A program made the position numbers and the translations under genes. Below are positions 1-7,385 of a DNA stretch of 64,000 bases, piece by piece. The notes under the pieces are model-generated. The model did not search any database. It worked only from the letters and a program-made list of their open reading frames with translations, and was not told where the DNA came from. The stretch is from Pseudoteredinibacter isoporae (GTDB lineage: Bacteria; Pseudomonadota; Gammaproteobacteria; Pseudomonadales; Cellvibrionaceae): assembly GCF_011602085.1 (NCBI RefSeq), contig NZ_JAAONY010000001.1, positions 930,001 through 994,000 on the forward strand, read 5' to 3'. How positions within the stretch are numbered: the stretch's first letter is position 1; each line of letters begins with the position of its first letter.

Positions 1-368
1 CGTTCGCGGATAAAGCGTTCATAATCTTTCAAATCCGCCGCGACAACCCGCAGAAGATAATCGCGATTACCGGCAATCAGATAGCACTCAATAATTTCAT
101 CGAGCGTGGCGACCGCCTCTTCAAAGTGCCGAATAATGTGTTCTTCGGGCTTTTCCAGGCGCACGCTGACAAACACGTTCATGGCCAGACCACAGGCCTC
201 CTGATTGACCTTGGCGCTGTAGCCTTCAATCAAGCCATTGGCCTCCAGTTTGCGCACCCGGCGCAAGCAGGGAGATGGGGATAAATGCACTTTTTCGGCT
301 AATTCTTCATTGGTTATTCGGGCATTTCGCTGGAGTTCGCGCAAAATCTGCCGATCAATGGTATCCAT
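1..368 (-). CDS. Lrp/AsnC family transcriptional regulator (3' end outside window)
   Basis: Reading from the ATG at 368 leftwards gives 122 residues before the window edge, so the C-terminal end is missing. It begins MDTIDRQILRELQRNARITN, the typical Lrp/AsnC winged-helix start, with the recognition helix around residues 28-42 (LAEKVHLSPSPCLRRVRKLE). The next part, from about residue 60, has the RAM ligand-binding pattern (VFVSVRLEKPEEHI and YLIAGNRDYLLRV). It is divergent from the Cys/Met-metabolism PLP enzyme at 503, with 134 bases between the two starts. In this family, divergent Lrp-type regulators usually control the neighbouring amino-acid enzyme in response to an amino acid; that role here is inferred from position. 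Confidence 0.9.
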   Translation of the reverse strand, partial: MDTIDRQILRELQRNARITNEELAEKVHLSPSPCLRRVRKLEANGLIEGYSAKVNQEACGLAMNVFVSVRLEKPEEHIIRHFEEAVATLDEIIECYLIAGNRDYLLRVVAADLKDYERFIRE

Positions 369-460
369 CGTATTCTGTCTCGTTCTTATCTGGGCTCGCA
401 ATATTCTGCCAATATGATCCTTCATGGTGGCAAAAATCACAAATTAATTGCGCTCATGCT

Positions 461-489
461 TTGACATACTGCGAGGGACATCATAATTA
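461..489 (+). promoter_or_regulatory. Sigma70-type promoter for the PLP enzyme
   Basis: TTGACA at 461-466, a 17-base spacer and TAATTA at 484-489. The start of transcription would fall near 496, leaving only about 7 bases of leader before the ATG at 503. The preceding AT-rich stretch (about 395-460) would be the natural place for Lrp-type binding. Confidence 0.5.
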
Positions 490-502
490 GAGAGACAGCG
501 AG

Positions 503-1774
503 ATGAACGACTGCAAAGCCCGCCATTTGGGGGCCCAAAAGTTGGCCCCGGAAACCCAAATGATGCATTACGGCTATAAGCCCAGCCTGTCAGAAGGGGC
601 CGTTAAATGCCCCCAGTTCCAAACCTCGACTTTTGTTTTTGACTCGGCTCAGCACGGTAAGGATTTCTTTAACTATGCGTCCGGTCGCGAGCCCTTGCCG
701 CCAGGTGAAGAGCCGGGTTTGATTTACACCCGCTTCAATAATCCGGTACTGGAGATTCTGGAAGGGCGCATCGCTCTGTGGGATGAGGCGGATGATTGCC
801 TGGTGACAGCCAGTGGCATGGCAGCGATCTCAACGAGCTTGCTGGCCCTGTCGAAGCCCGGTGATGTGGTGATTTACTCCGAGCCGGTGTATGGCGGCAC
901 CGATGCCTTGTTGAGCAGTATTCTTTCCCAGTATCAGGTGAGTGGTATTGGTTTTTGTTCCAGCGAAGGCGCCGAGGGTCTGGCGAAGGCGCTGGAACAG
1001 GCAAAAGCTATTGGCCCCGTATCGGTGGTGTTTTTGGAAACACCCGATAACCCCACCAATCAGATTATCGATATTCGCGCTTGTGCGGACTTGATAGCCG
1101 CAGTCGAGCAGGATGAAAAGCCAGTCTTTATCGTGGATAACACCATGTACGGTCCGATTTTCCAGAAGCCCCTGGAGCACGGTGCCGACGTCTGTCTGTA
1201 CTCCTTGACCAAATACATTGGAGGCCACTCGGATGTGGTGGGTGGCGCCTGTTCCGGCCGCAGTGAGGTGATTGGTAAGATTCGCGGCTTCCGCAATATT
1301 ATGGGCACCACCATGGACCCGAACACGGCCTGGCTGATTATGCGCTCCCTGGAAACCCTGAAGGTGCGCATGCAGGCGTCTTCAAGCCATGCCTTAAAAG
1401 TGGCGGAGTACTTGCGTGATCATCCGACTGTGGAAGCGGTGTTGTACCCGGCGTTCCTGGCGGATGACGATCCCCAGGCGGAAATCTTCAAGCGTCAGTG
1501 CAGTGGTTGCAGCTCCACTTTCTCTTTTGCGATCAAGGGCGGTGAGAAAGAGGCCTTCGCGGTGTTGGACAATATGCAGATCGCTATGTTGGCCGTGAGT
1601 CTGGGCGGGACCGAAACCTTGATCCAGCATCCGGCTTCCATGACCCATTCCTGCGTGCCGGAGGAACGCCGTGCCGAGATCGGCATTGGCGAGAACCTTA
1701 TTCGTATCTCCGTGGGTTTGGAAAACCCGGAAGATATTATTGCCGATTTGGAACAGGCTCTGGCTAAGGCCTAA
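503..1774 (+). CDS. Cys/Met metabolism PLP-dependent enzyme (cystathionine gamma-synthase / methionine gamma-lyase family)
   Basis: A 423-residue fold-type I PLP enzyme. The PLP lysine is K237 in SLTKYIGGHSDVVGG, the pyridine-binding Asp is D212 in VDNT, and the phosphate-binding YxR is in YTRFNNP (residues 75-81). Family members catalyse gamma-replacement or gamma-elimination on sulfur amino acids. The loop that carries the activating Cys in canonical methionine gamma-lyase reads YGGT here (130-133), with Gly in place of that Cys, so a strict methionine gamma-lyase label is not safe. An extra segment at about residues 60-74 is typical of a longer subgroup of the family. The start gives a plausible N-terminus, although the ribosome site is weak (GCGAG). 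The Lrp-type neighbour upstream suggests amino-acid catabolism. Exact substrate unknown. Confidence 0.88.
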   Translation: MNDCKARHLGAQKLAPETQMMHYGYKPSLSEGAVKCPQFQTSTFVFDSAQHGKDFFNYASGREPLPPGEEPGLIYTRFNNPVLEILEGRIALWDEADDCLVTASGMAAISTSLLALSKPGDVVIYSEPVYGGTDALLSSILSQYQVSGIGFCSSEGAEGLAKALEQAKAIGPVSVVFLETPDNPTNQIIDIRACADLIAAVEQDEKPVFIVDNTMYGPIFQKPLEHGADVCLYSLTKYIGGHSDVVGGACSGRSEVIGKIRGFRNIMGTTMDPNTAWLIMRSLETLKVRMQASSSHALKVAEYLRDHPTVEAVLYPAFLADDDPQAEIFKRQCSGCSSTFSFAIKGGEKEAFAVLDNMQIAMLAVSLGGTETLIQHPASMTHSCVPEERRAEIGIGENLIRISVGLENPEDIIADLEQALAKA

Positions 1775-1789
1775 TCCCGTTCCATTGTT

Positions 1790-1811
1790 ACCCCGGCCAG
1801 GCGGCCGGGGT
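1790..1811 (+). terminator. GC-rich hairpin after the PLP enzyme
   Basis: ACCCCGGCC (1790-1798), loop AGGC and GGCCGGGGT (1803-1811) form a perfect 9-base-pair stem 16 bases after the stop codon. No T-run follows, so it may be an mRNA-stabilising or Rho-assisted structure and not a standard intrinsic terminator. Confidence 0.45.
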
Positions 1812-1894
1812 GAATATCCCCATAAAATATGTCTAATTATTTGGAATAAGGCGCCGATAGCACCATACGTATTTGGATTAACGTAGAGTGCGCC

Positions 1895-3511
1895 ATGCAA
1901 GCTAATCCCCTCTCCCTGGCGAGCAAAATTTACTGGGCCCTGGGCCTGATTGCCGCCCTCCTTCTCACAGCAAATATTGTCGTGTTTTATTACGATGAGC
2001 GTTCCCTGGCGGAAGGCCTGGTCAAAGACAATATGCAGACCCTGGCCAGCAATTATTTTGATTCGGTCAATGCCATGATGCTCACCGGCAGTATGGCCAA
2101 TCGCAAGATCATCCAGGATAAACTGTTACAAGAAAACGACATTGTTGAAGCTCGGATCATTCGGGGTGATAAAACCCGTGAATTCTATGGCGATGGTTTT
2201 TCAGATCAGCGTGCGATCGACGAGTTTGAGCGCAAAGCGCTGCAGGGCATTGCCGGCTTTCGCATGAACGAACAGGGTGACCAGCATGTGCTGGAATACA
2301 TTATGCCGGTAAAAGCAATGGAGAATTACCGGGGTACCAACTGCCTGGGTTGCCACCAGGCGAAACAGGGCGAAGTTCTGGGTGCGGTAAAAATCAGCTA
2401 TGACCTTGGTCGTGTCGACGGAGAAATTCGTCGTTCGGTAATGCTGGGTGCGGGTGCGCAATTACTTCTGATAATTATTTGTTTTGCCCTACTGAGTTTG
2501 ACCTTCCACCGTTTGGTCTTGCGCCGCTTGAATCGTCTGAAAGGCACCATTCGCAAGGTGGAAGAAGATATGGATTTAAGCCGTGAGATCAAGGTTCATC
2601 ATGATGATGAACTTGGCGCGGTCAGCAAAGCACTCAATGCCATGATGAGTAAATTTAAAGACAGCTTCTTAGCGGTCTCGGATGCCAGTGATCGCCTTGT
2701 GGACTCGGCGACCAGCCTGGATAAAATTTCCTCGCTCACCAAGGAAGCTGTGCTCAGTCAAAAGCGCGGTACCGATTCTGTTGCATCAGCAATTAATGAG
2801 CTCGATGCGTCTGCACATGCCGTGCGCAGTAACACTCGAGACGCGGCTGAGAAATCAGAAGCGGCCAATAACAGCGCGAGCGAAAGTTTGACCCTGGTAA
2901 CGAAAACTCGCCAGGGAATATTTCTATTGCGAGATACTGTCGAAAGCAATGCCGGAAAAATCGAAGAGCTGGGCAAGAAAACCCAGGAGGTGGGTGGTGT
3001 TCTGGATGTGATTACCGGTATCGCGGAGCAAACCAATTTGTTGGCTTTAAACGCTGCGATTGAGGCGGCCCGTGCGGGCCCACAAGGAAAAGGCTTTGCG
3101 GTTGTTGCTGATGAGGTTCGCCAATTGGCCACTCGCACACGGGAATCCATCGACCAGATTCAAGATACCATTGAAGCTTTGCAGAGTGATGCCAAATCGG
3201 CCGTAAAATCAATGCACGATGTGCGTCACCAAGCCAATGAAAAGGCCAGCGATGTAGAAGCGGTTGCGGATTTGCTGGATGGCATTACCGAGCAAATTAA
3301 AGTGCTGGATGGTTTGAATATCCAGATTGCATCGGCCACAGAGCAACAAAATCAGGCTGCTGATGAAATTAATCAGAATGTGGTCAGCATTGCTCAGGTT
3401 GCAGAGCAGTCCAGTGAGGACGCGGTGAGAGGTAAGCAGATCAGCGAGGGGTTGTTAGAGCTGGCCTATAATCTCAATAAACTGCTCCAGCAGTTTAATC
3501 TCGGAAAGTAA
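1895..3511 (+). CDS. Methyl-accepting chemotaxis protein with periplasmic haem c motif
   Basis: A 538-residue chemoreceptor. TM1 lies at about residues 12-32 and TM2 at about 183-205. Between them is a periplasmic sensor of about 150 residues containing a CxxCH haem c attachment motif (C150-L-G-C153-H154, bases 2342-2356), preceded by a DUF3365-like pattern ([17 protein letters not shown]). A HAMP domain follows (about 205-260), then the signalling hairpin with the conserved tip [18 protein letters not shown] (about 378-395). The haem motif suggests sensing of redox state, oxygen, NO or a similar gas; this is known for haem-c PAS-type chemoreceptors, but the ligand here is inferred. It stands alone between two hairpins, with no che genes in the window, and must use a distant chemotaxis array. 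Confidence 0.93.
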   Translation: MQANPLSLASKIYWALGLIAALLLTANIVVFYYDERSLAEGLVKDNMQTLASNYFDSVNAMMLTGSMANRKIIQDKLLQENDIVEARIIRGDKTREFYGDGFSDQRAIDEFERKALQGIAGFRMNEQGDQHVLEYIMPVKAMENYRGTNCLGCHQAKQGEVLGAVKISYDLGRVDGEIRRSVMLGAGAQLLLIIICFALLSLTFHRLVLRRLNRLKGTIRKVEEDMDLSREIKVHHDDELGAVSKALNAMMSKFKDSFLAVSDASDRLVDSATSLDKISSLTKEAVLSQKRGTDSVASAINELDASAHAVRSNTRDAAEKSEAANNSASESLTLVTKTRQGIFLLRDTVESNAGKIEELGKKTQEVGGVLDVITGIAEQTNLLALNAAIEAARAGPQGKGFAVVADEVRQLATRTRESIDQIQDTIEALQSDAKSAVKSMHDVRHQANEKASDVEAVADLLDGITEQIKVLDGLNIQIASATEQQNQAADEINQNVVSIAQVAEQSSEDAVRGKQISEGLLELAYNLNKLLQQFNLGK

Positions 3512-3527
3512 AATACAGTGCCAATCA

Positions 3528-3555
3528 AACGGGAGCTGTTCGCTCCCGTTTTTAC
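3528..3555 (+). terminator. Intrinsic terminator after the chemoreceptor
   Basis: AACGGGAGC (3528-3536), loop TGTTC, GCTCCCGTT (3542-3550), then a T-run TTTTT. The hairpin starts 17 bases after the chemoreceptor stop codon. Confidence 0.85.
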
Positions 3556-3651
3556 TTTTCCGGTTTTATATCTTCCGGATTTGATCGTTCTTATTCGCTA
3601 TTTGCTGTTATCTGTTTGTCGTTATCTATCTGCCGCAATCGAGAGGCCTGT

Positions 3652-4398
3652 TCATTCGTGTTCGGCGTCATCCGACCTTATCTTGTATCGTTTTTTCAGA
3701 CGCTCTATCAACGCCTGGTTTTCAATAAGAAATGTGTTGAGCTTGTTGATCATTTCCTTGTGCCGAATAGTGGATACCCGGAAGCCGACAACGGTGATGG
3801 GAAGCGTATCATCCATAACCAGTTTTCCCGGCTGACCCAATTTATTCAAAATAAACTGAGTGACGTTATATTCAATGTCTGCGCCATCGACTCTATTCCT
3901 CAGCACCATTTTTAAGGCCAGCTCGGGTGTGCTTGTTTCGACCAGCTGCAAGGGCTTTTGTTGTAACAGTATGCGCCATTTGGTAGGGGTGAATCCCTTT
4001 GGGAATGCGACTGAGCGAAATTTTTCAGCGCCCTCGCCTTCTCGGCGCTGGTGCACCATGGTTCCGTAAGTGGCCATGGTAAGCGCACGACTGAATATTT
4101 TGTTTGAAGGGTGAGAGTCTTCGCCTTGCAGCCAGCGAACATTATCCGGGTAAATAAAATCAATGCTGCCGCGTTTTAGTTCATCTTGCAATCGTCTCAG
4201 GGGAAGCGGCACATATTCAAAGTTAATATTTTCCTGTTTCGCGAAAGCTTCCAGTACCGCCCAGGCAAATCCTTTGTCTTTTCGGGCAATAAAATTGTAC
4301 TGAGGAGAATAATCGAAGTTTTGCGTGCCAATTTTATAATGGTTCGCTGCATTCACATGGGTTGATATCAAAAATAGACATAAGCAGCGAATCCACAT
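3652..4398 (-). CDS. Periplasmic solute-binding protein (SBP_bac_3-like)
   Basis: About 248 residues when started at the ATG at 4398, which is preceded by GGAAG and gives a signal peptide (MWIRCLCLFLISTHVNA, cleaved after the ANA region). A longer in-frame start at 4479 would put 27 residues ahead of the signal peptide and is unlikely. The mature part has the layout of the extracellular solute-binding family 3: FAWAVLEAFAKQENINFEYVPLPLRRLQDELKRG style lobe 1, then a second lobe with ELALKMVLRNRVDGADIEY. No ABC permease or ATPase lies nearby. Orphans of this type in gammaproteobacteria often serve as sensor-like binding proteins; the ligand is unknown. Confidence 0.75.
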   Translation of the reverse strand: MWIRCLCLFLISTHVNAANHYKIGTQNFDYSPQYNFIARKDKGFAWAVLEAFAKQENINFEYVPLPLRRLQDELKRGSIDFIYPDNVRWLQGEDSHPSNKIFSRALTMATYGTMVHQRREGEGAEKFRSVAFPKGFTPTKWRILLQQKPLQLVETSTPELALKMVLRNRVDGADIEYNVTQFILNKLGQPGKLVMDDTLPITVVGFRVSTIRHKEMINKLNTFLIENQALIERLKKRYKIRSDDAEHE

Positions 4399-4504
4399 GG
4401 CCGGGGCTTCCATAGGCGAAAAATTTATTATTGACCCGTGCGTGGCTTTCTTCAAGGCGATTTTGGAATGGCTTTGCAAACCATTGAATGTGGCGATTTA
4501 TTCC

Positions 4505-4678
4505 TTAGTTGATACGGGCAAGTAATTTCTCAATCTCTGCAATGGCCATGTCAGGCTCATTACGTTGGGGAATGTATTTACCTAAACGGCATGAGGTTTT
4601 CCCTGAGGCTTTCTGCCTTTGTCCGTAAAAAGCAAATTTGATGCCTACAAAGAAAGGTTCTGGAAGCGAGTAGAGAGA
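4505..4678 (-). pseudogene. Unrecognised start-less coding remnant
   Basis: On the minus strand an open frame of 57 codons ends with TAA at 4505-4507 and is bounded upstream by a TAA at 4679-4681. It reads like protein, with stretches such as LPEPFFVGIKFAFYGQRQ, KTSCRLGKYIPQR and AIAEIEKLLARIN, but the only ATG is 16 codons from the end and there is no ribosome site. I do not recognise the family. It may be the surviving 3' end of a gene eroded by deletion, or chance. It sits between the solute-binding protein and the thiolase operon, in a 405-base gap that otherwise holds an AG-rich tract. Confidence 0.35.
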
Positions 4679-4735
4679 TTAGAGTGAAGAGAATAGAATG
4701 AAGAGAACAGCGCAAGTAAAAGGACAGAGAACAAT
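4671..4735. other. Low-complexity AG-rich tract
   Basis: The plus strand here is built of loosely repeated AGAG, GAAGAGAA and GAACAG units (for example AGAGTGAAGAGAATAGAATG). Beyond it, up to the thiolase stop at 4804, CT-rich sequence (CTCTCTGCTCTTTAC, GCTCTGTGCTG) is roughly its reverse complement, so a weak imperfect inverted arrangement is possible. No T-run terminator is evident. Confidence 0.4.
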
Positions 4736-4803
4736 TTTCAGGAATCTAAAATTTCACACCTAAAAATCGCTCTCTGCTCTTTACCGTTTGTGCTCTGTGC
4801 TGC

Positions 4804-6009
4804 TTAAGTGCGTTCGACCAGCATGGCGGTACCGATGCCGATGGCACCACTGACTGCGATCATGGCAATTGATTTGTCCTGGCGTTCAAGCTCATCCAAC
4901 GCCATGCCTACCAACATGGCACCGGTTGCACCCATGGGATGCCCCAGAGACAAGGCGCCACCGTTAACATTGTATTGCTCATCGGCCAAATCAAAATGGC
5001 GTTGGCAGTAAATACTGGTAGCGGCGAAGGATTCGTTAAATTCCATCAAGTCCACATCGTTGATGGTCATCTTGTGGGCGGCGAGTAGTTTGTCTGCCGC
5101 ATCAATACCGCCGGTTAGCACAAGGCGAGGGTCGCCACTGGCATTCGCGAAGCCAAGTACTCGACCGCGAGGATTTATGCCCAGATCTTCGGAAATACTT
5201 TTACTGCCCATGAGGTTTAAGGAAGCCCCATCCACCATGCCCGGAGAATTACCCGGGTGGTGAATGTGGGCGATCTCATCGAGTTCTTTAAACTGCGACA
5301 GCAACGCTTGATCAATACCCATCGCGCCCATTTTGGCGAACGAAGGTTGCAGTTCTGCGAGGCTCTCCAGGCTGCCGCCAGGGCGAGGTGCATTGTCACT
5401 TTCCATCAATCCGTTTTCGGTGTCGATGCTGACAATGGAGCGTTTAAAACGGCCCTCTGCGATCGCCTTCGCTGCACGCTCCTGACTGCGCAATGCGTAG
5501 CTGTCCGCTTCTTCCCGGCTGATGTTCTGTAAACTCGCGATCAGGTCAGCGCCAATACCCAGAGGAAGATTGTGTGCGGCAGTGGCCACTTTCGGGTCCA
5601 TAAAGCCCGGTGCTTTGTCACTCATCATCGGTGTGCGCGACATCATTTCCACGCCGCCCGCCAAAACAGCTTGATCGATGCCCATGCTGATTTTTCCCGC
5701 AGCAATGGCCATAGCATCCAATGCTGAGGTGCAATAGCGATTGATGCTCATGGCCGGGAGTTGAGTCCAGCCTGCGGTGTTGGCTGCCAGTTTGGCAACA
5801 TTGGCTCCTTGCTCGCCGGTCTGGGTTGCGCTACCAAAGATCAAATCGCCGCAAGCTTTTTTGGCACCAGGTGCACGATTTTCCAGTTCTTTAAACAACG
5901 GCAACATAATGTCAATCGAGGACAGGCCCGATAGGCCGGTGCCCGCCTTCGCTCTGGTTCTCGGGCTGCGCAGGGTTTCGTAAATGTACACATCATCGAA
6001 GGCGTTCAT
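4804..6009 (-). CDS. Thiolase family protein (acetyl-CoA acetyltransferase-like)
   Basis: A 401-residue thiolase, full length for the family. The nucleophile is C93 (INRYCTSALDAM) and the catalytic His is H357 (GGALSLGHPMGATGA). The C-terminal motif, which in degradative and biosynthetic thiolases normally carries a second catalytic Cys, reads AVSGAIGIGTAM, with Ser at the aligned position (S387). This may alter or impair condensation or thiolysis, or mark an unusual subfamily. It is the last gene of the six-gene minus-strand operon and starts 1 base after the stop of the upstream flavoprotein, so it is very likely translationally coupled. The likely role is thiolytic cleavage of a 3-ketoacyl-CoA in a degradation pathway; the substrate is unknown. 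Confidence 0.9.
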   Translation of the reverse strand: MNAFDDVYIYETLRSPRTRAKAGTGLSGLSSIDIMLPLFKELENRAPGAKKACGDLIFGSATQTGEQGANVAKLAANTAGWTQLPAMSINRYCTSALDAMAIAAGKISMGIDQAVLAGGVEMMSRTPMMSDKAPGFMDPKVATAAHNLPLGIGADLIASLQNISREEADSYALRSQERAAKAIAEGRFKRSIVSIDTENGLMESDNAPRPGGSLESLAELQPSFAKMGAMGIDQALLSQFKELDEIAHIHHPGNSPGMVDGASLNLMGSKSISEDLGINPRGRVLGFANASGDPRLVLTGGIDAADKLLAAHKMTINDVDLMEFNESFAATSIYCQRHFDLADEQYNVNGGALSLGHPMGATGAMLVGMALDELERQDKSIAMIAVSGAIGIGTAMLVERT

Positions 6010-6010
6010 A

Positions 6011-6922
6011 TTAATTTCCTCGAGCTTGTTGGTATTCTTTAATAAGTTCAGCGCTCAGTTCCTCGATACTCTGAACCGATTGGCTGGCGCCCACACCCTG
6101 GCCGGCTGCCCAGATGTCTTTCCATTTTTTCGCATCGGCACCGGCTTCAGCAAAGTTAATGCCGGCGGCACTGGGCATATTGCGGGGGTCATAACCGGCT
6201 TGAACCAAAGACGGGATCATCCAGTTGGCTTTTACTCCAGTGATCGCGTCGGAAATCATAATGTCATCGGCGTTGCAGTCGACAACCATTTGTTTGTAAC
6301 CGTCCTGGGCCATACTTTCTTCAGTGGGAATAAAACGCGTCCCCAAATTGGCCATGTCGGCACCCATGATTTCTACCGCCCGGATATCCGCACCGCTGGA
6401 AAGACCGCCGCCGAGAATCAGCAAGCCATCCCAAAATTCTCGTACTTCGCGAACAAACACAAATGGAGACAAATACCCGGTATGACCTCCGGCTCCGGCG
6501 GCCACAAGCACGAGGCCATCAACGCCGGCGGCTACCGCCTTTTTGGCAAAAGCCGGTGAAATAACGTCGGCCACTACCATGCCGCCATAGGCGTGCACTT
6601 CTTCGATGATATGCGCGGGACTACCCAGAGCGGTAACGACAATAGGGGGCTGGTGTTTCTTGATTAGCTCGAGATCAGCATCGCGCCTTGGGTAAGACGG
6701 GTGCACAACGATATTAACGGCCCAGGGAGTATCGCCCAGCTCATGTTTAATGTTTTCCATCCACTGATCGAGAATTTCGGTGGTGCGTGCATTCGGGGTC
6801 GGGAAACAGCCCAGCAGACCCGCTTTGGATGCAGCGATGACCATTTCAGGGCCGCTGATCAAAAACATGGGGGCGCACATGGCGGGTAAGGTCAGTTTGT
6901 CCAGAAGTTCTTCGCGGTTCAT
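6011..6922 (-). CDS. Nitronate monooxygenase / 2-nitropropane dioxygenase-like flavoprotein
   Basis: A 303-residue FMN-binding TIM barrel of the NPD family. It has the N-terminal PAMCAPMFLISGPEMVIAA region, the glycine-rich phosphate-binding segment VLVAAGAGGHTG (about residues 140-152) and the second phosphate-binding part ILGGGLSSGADIRA followed by GADMANLGTRF. Family members oxidise nitronates or act as NAD(P)H:quinone or enoyl reductases. Its place between a thioesterase and a thiolase suggests a redox step on an acyl-CoA intermediate and not nitroalkane detoxification; that is inferred from context. It lies 12 bases after the thioesterase and 1 base ahead of the thiolase. Confidence 0.85.
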   Translation of the reverse strand: MNREELLDKLTLPAMCAPMFLISGPEMVIAASKAGLLGCFPTPNARTTEILDQWMENIKHELGDTPWAVNIVVHPSYPRRDADLELIKKHQPPIVVTALGSPAHIIEEVHAYGGMVVADVISPAFAKKAVAAGVDGLVLVAAGAGGHTGYLSPFVFVREVREFWDGLLILGGGLSSGADIRAVEIMGADMANLGTRFIPTEESMAQDGYKQMVVDCNADDIMISDAITGVKANWMIPSLVQAGYDPRNMPSAAGINFAEAGADAKKWKDIWAAGQGVGASQSVQSIEELSAELIKEYQQARGN

Positions 6923-6934
6923 CGAATTCAGCTC

Positions 6935-7384
6935 CTAAATTTTCATGGCTGAACCAATCGCCCGAGCGACCAGCTTGCCAGCTTTATTGTGAATGGTTCC
7001 GGCGGTGGCGAGGGTGCGCCGACCGGCGTTTTCAACTTCGGCGCGGACCGTTAGTACATCTTCGGCGCTGGTCACGGGGCGAATGAATTTGGTGGTGATG
7101 TCGGTCATGGTGTGGCGTTCGCCGACATCCAGCAACGTCATGACGGCGGCGCCCATGGCGGTATCCAATAAGGTGGCCATAATGCCACCATGCAATGTGC
7201 CGATCAGATTAACGTGGCGATCTTTCAAGGTGTATTCATAAACCACAAAGCCTTCGCCATATTCGGTGACGGTATAACCGAGGTTATCTGCCATTCCGCC
7301 GCGCTGTTCCATGGTTTCAAATTTTTCGATTTTTTCTTTTCCGCTCAAATGATTGAGCTGATTAAAATTAATGGGGTCGTTCAT
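6935..7384 (-). CDS. PaaI-type hotdog-fold thioesterase
   Basis: A 149-residue acyl-CoA thioesterase. The signature HGGIMATLLDTAMGAAV lies at about residues 65-81 on the hotdog helix, and a strand pattern of HTMTDITTKFIRPVTSAEDVLTV type follows. PaaI-like enzymes hydrolyse hydroxyphenylacetyl-CoA or other dead-end acyl-CoA esters to recycle CoA. The gene starts 1 base after the acyl-CoA synthetase ends. With a PaaN-type protein at the head of the operon, a CoA-recycling role in aromatic or branched acid breakdown is plausible. Confidence 0.87.
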   Translation of the reverse strand: MNDPINFNQLNHLSGKEKIEKFETMEQRGGMADNLGYTVTEYGEGFVVYEYTLKDRHVNLIGTLHGGIMATLLDTAMGAAVMTLLDVGERHTMTDITTKFIRPVTSAEDVLTVRAEVENAGRRTLATAGTIHNKAGKLVARAIGSAMKI

Positions 7385-7385
7385 T

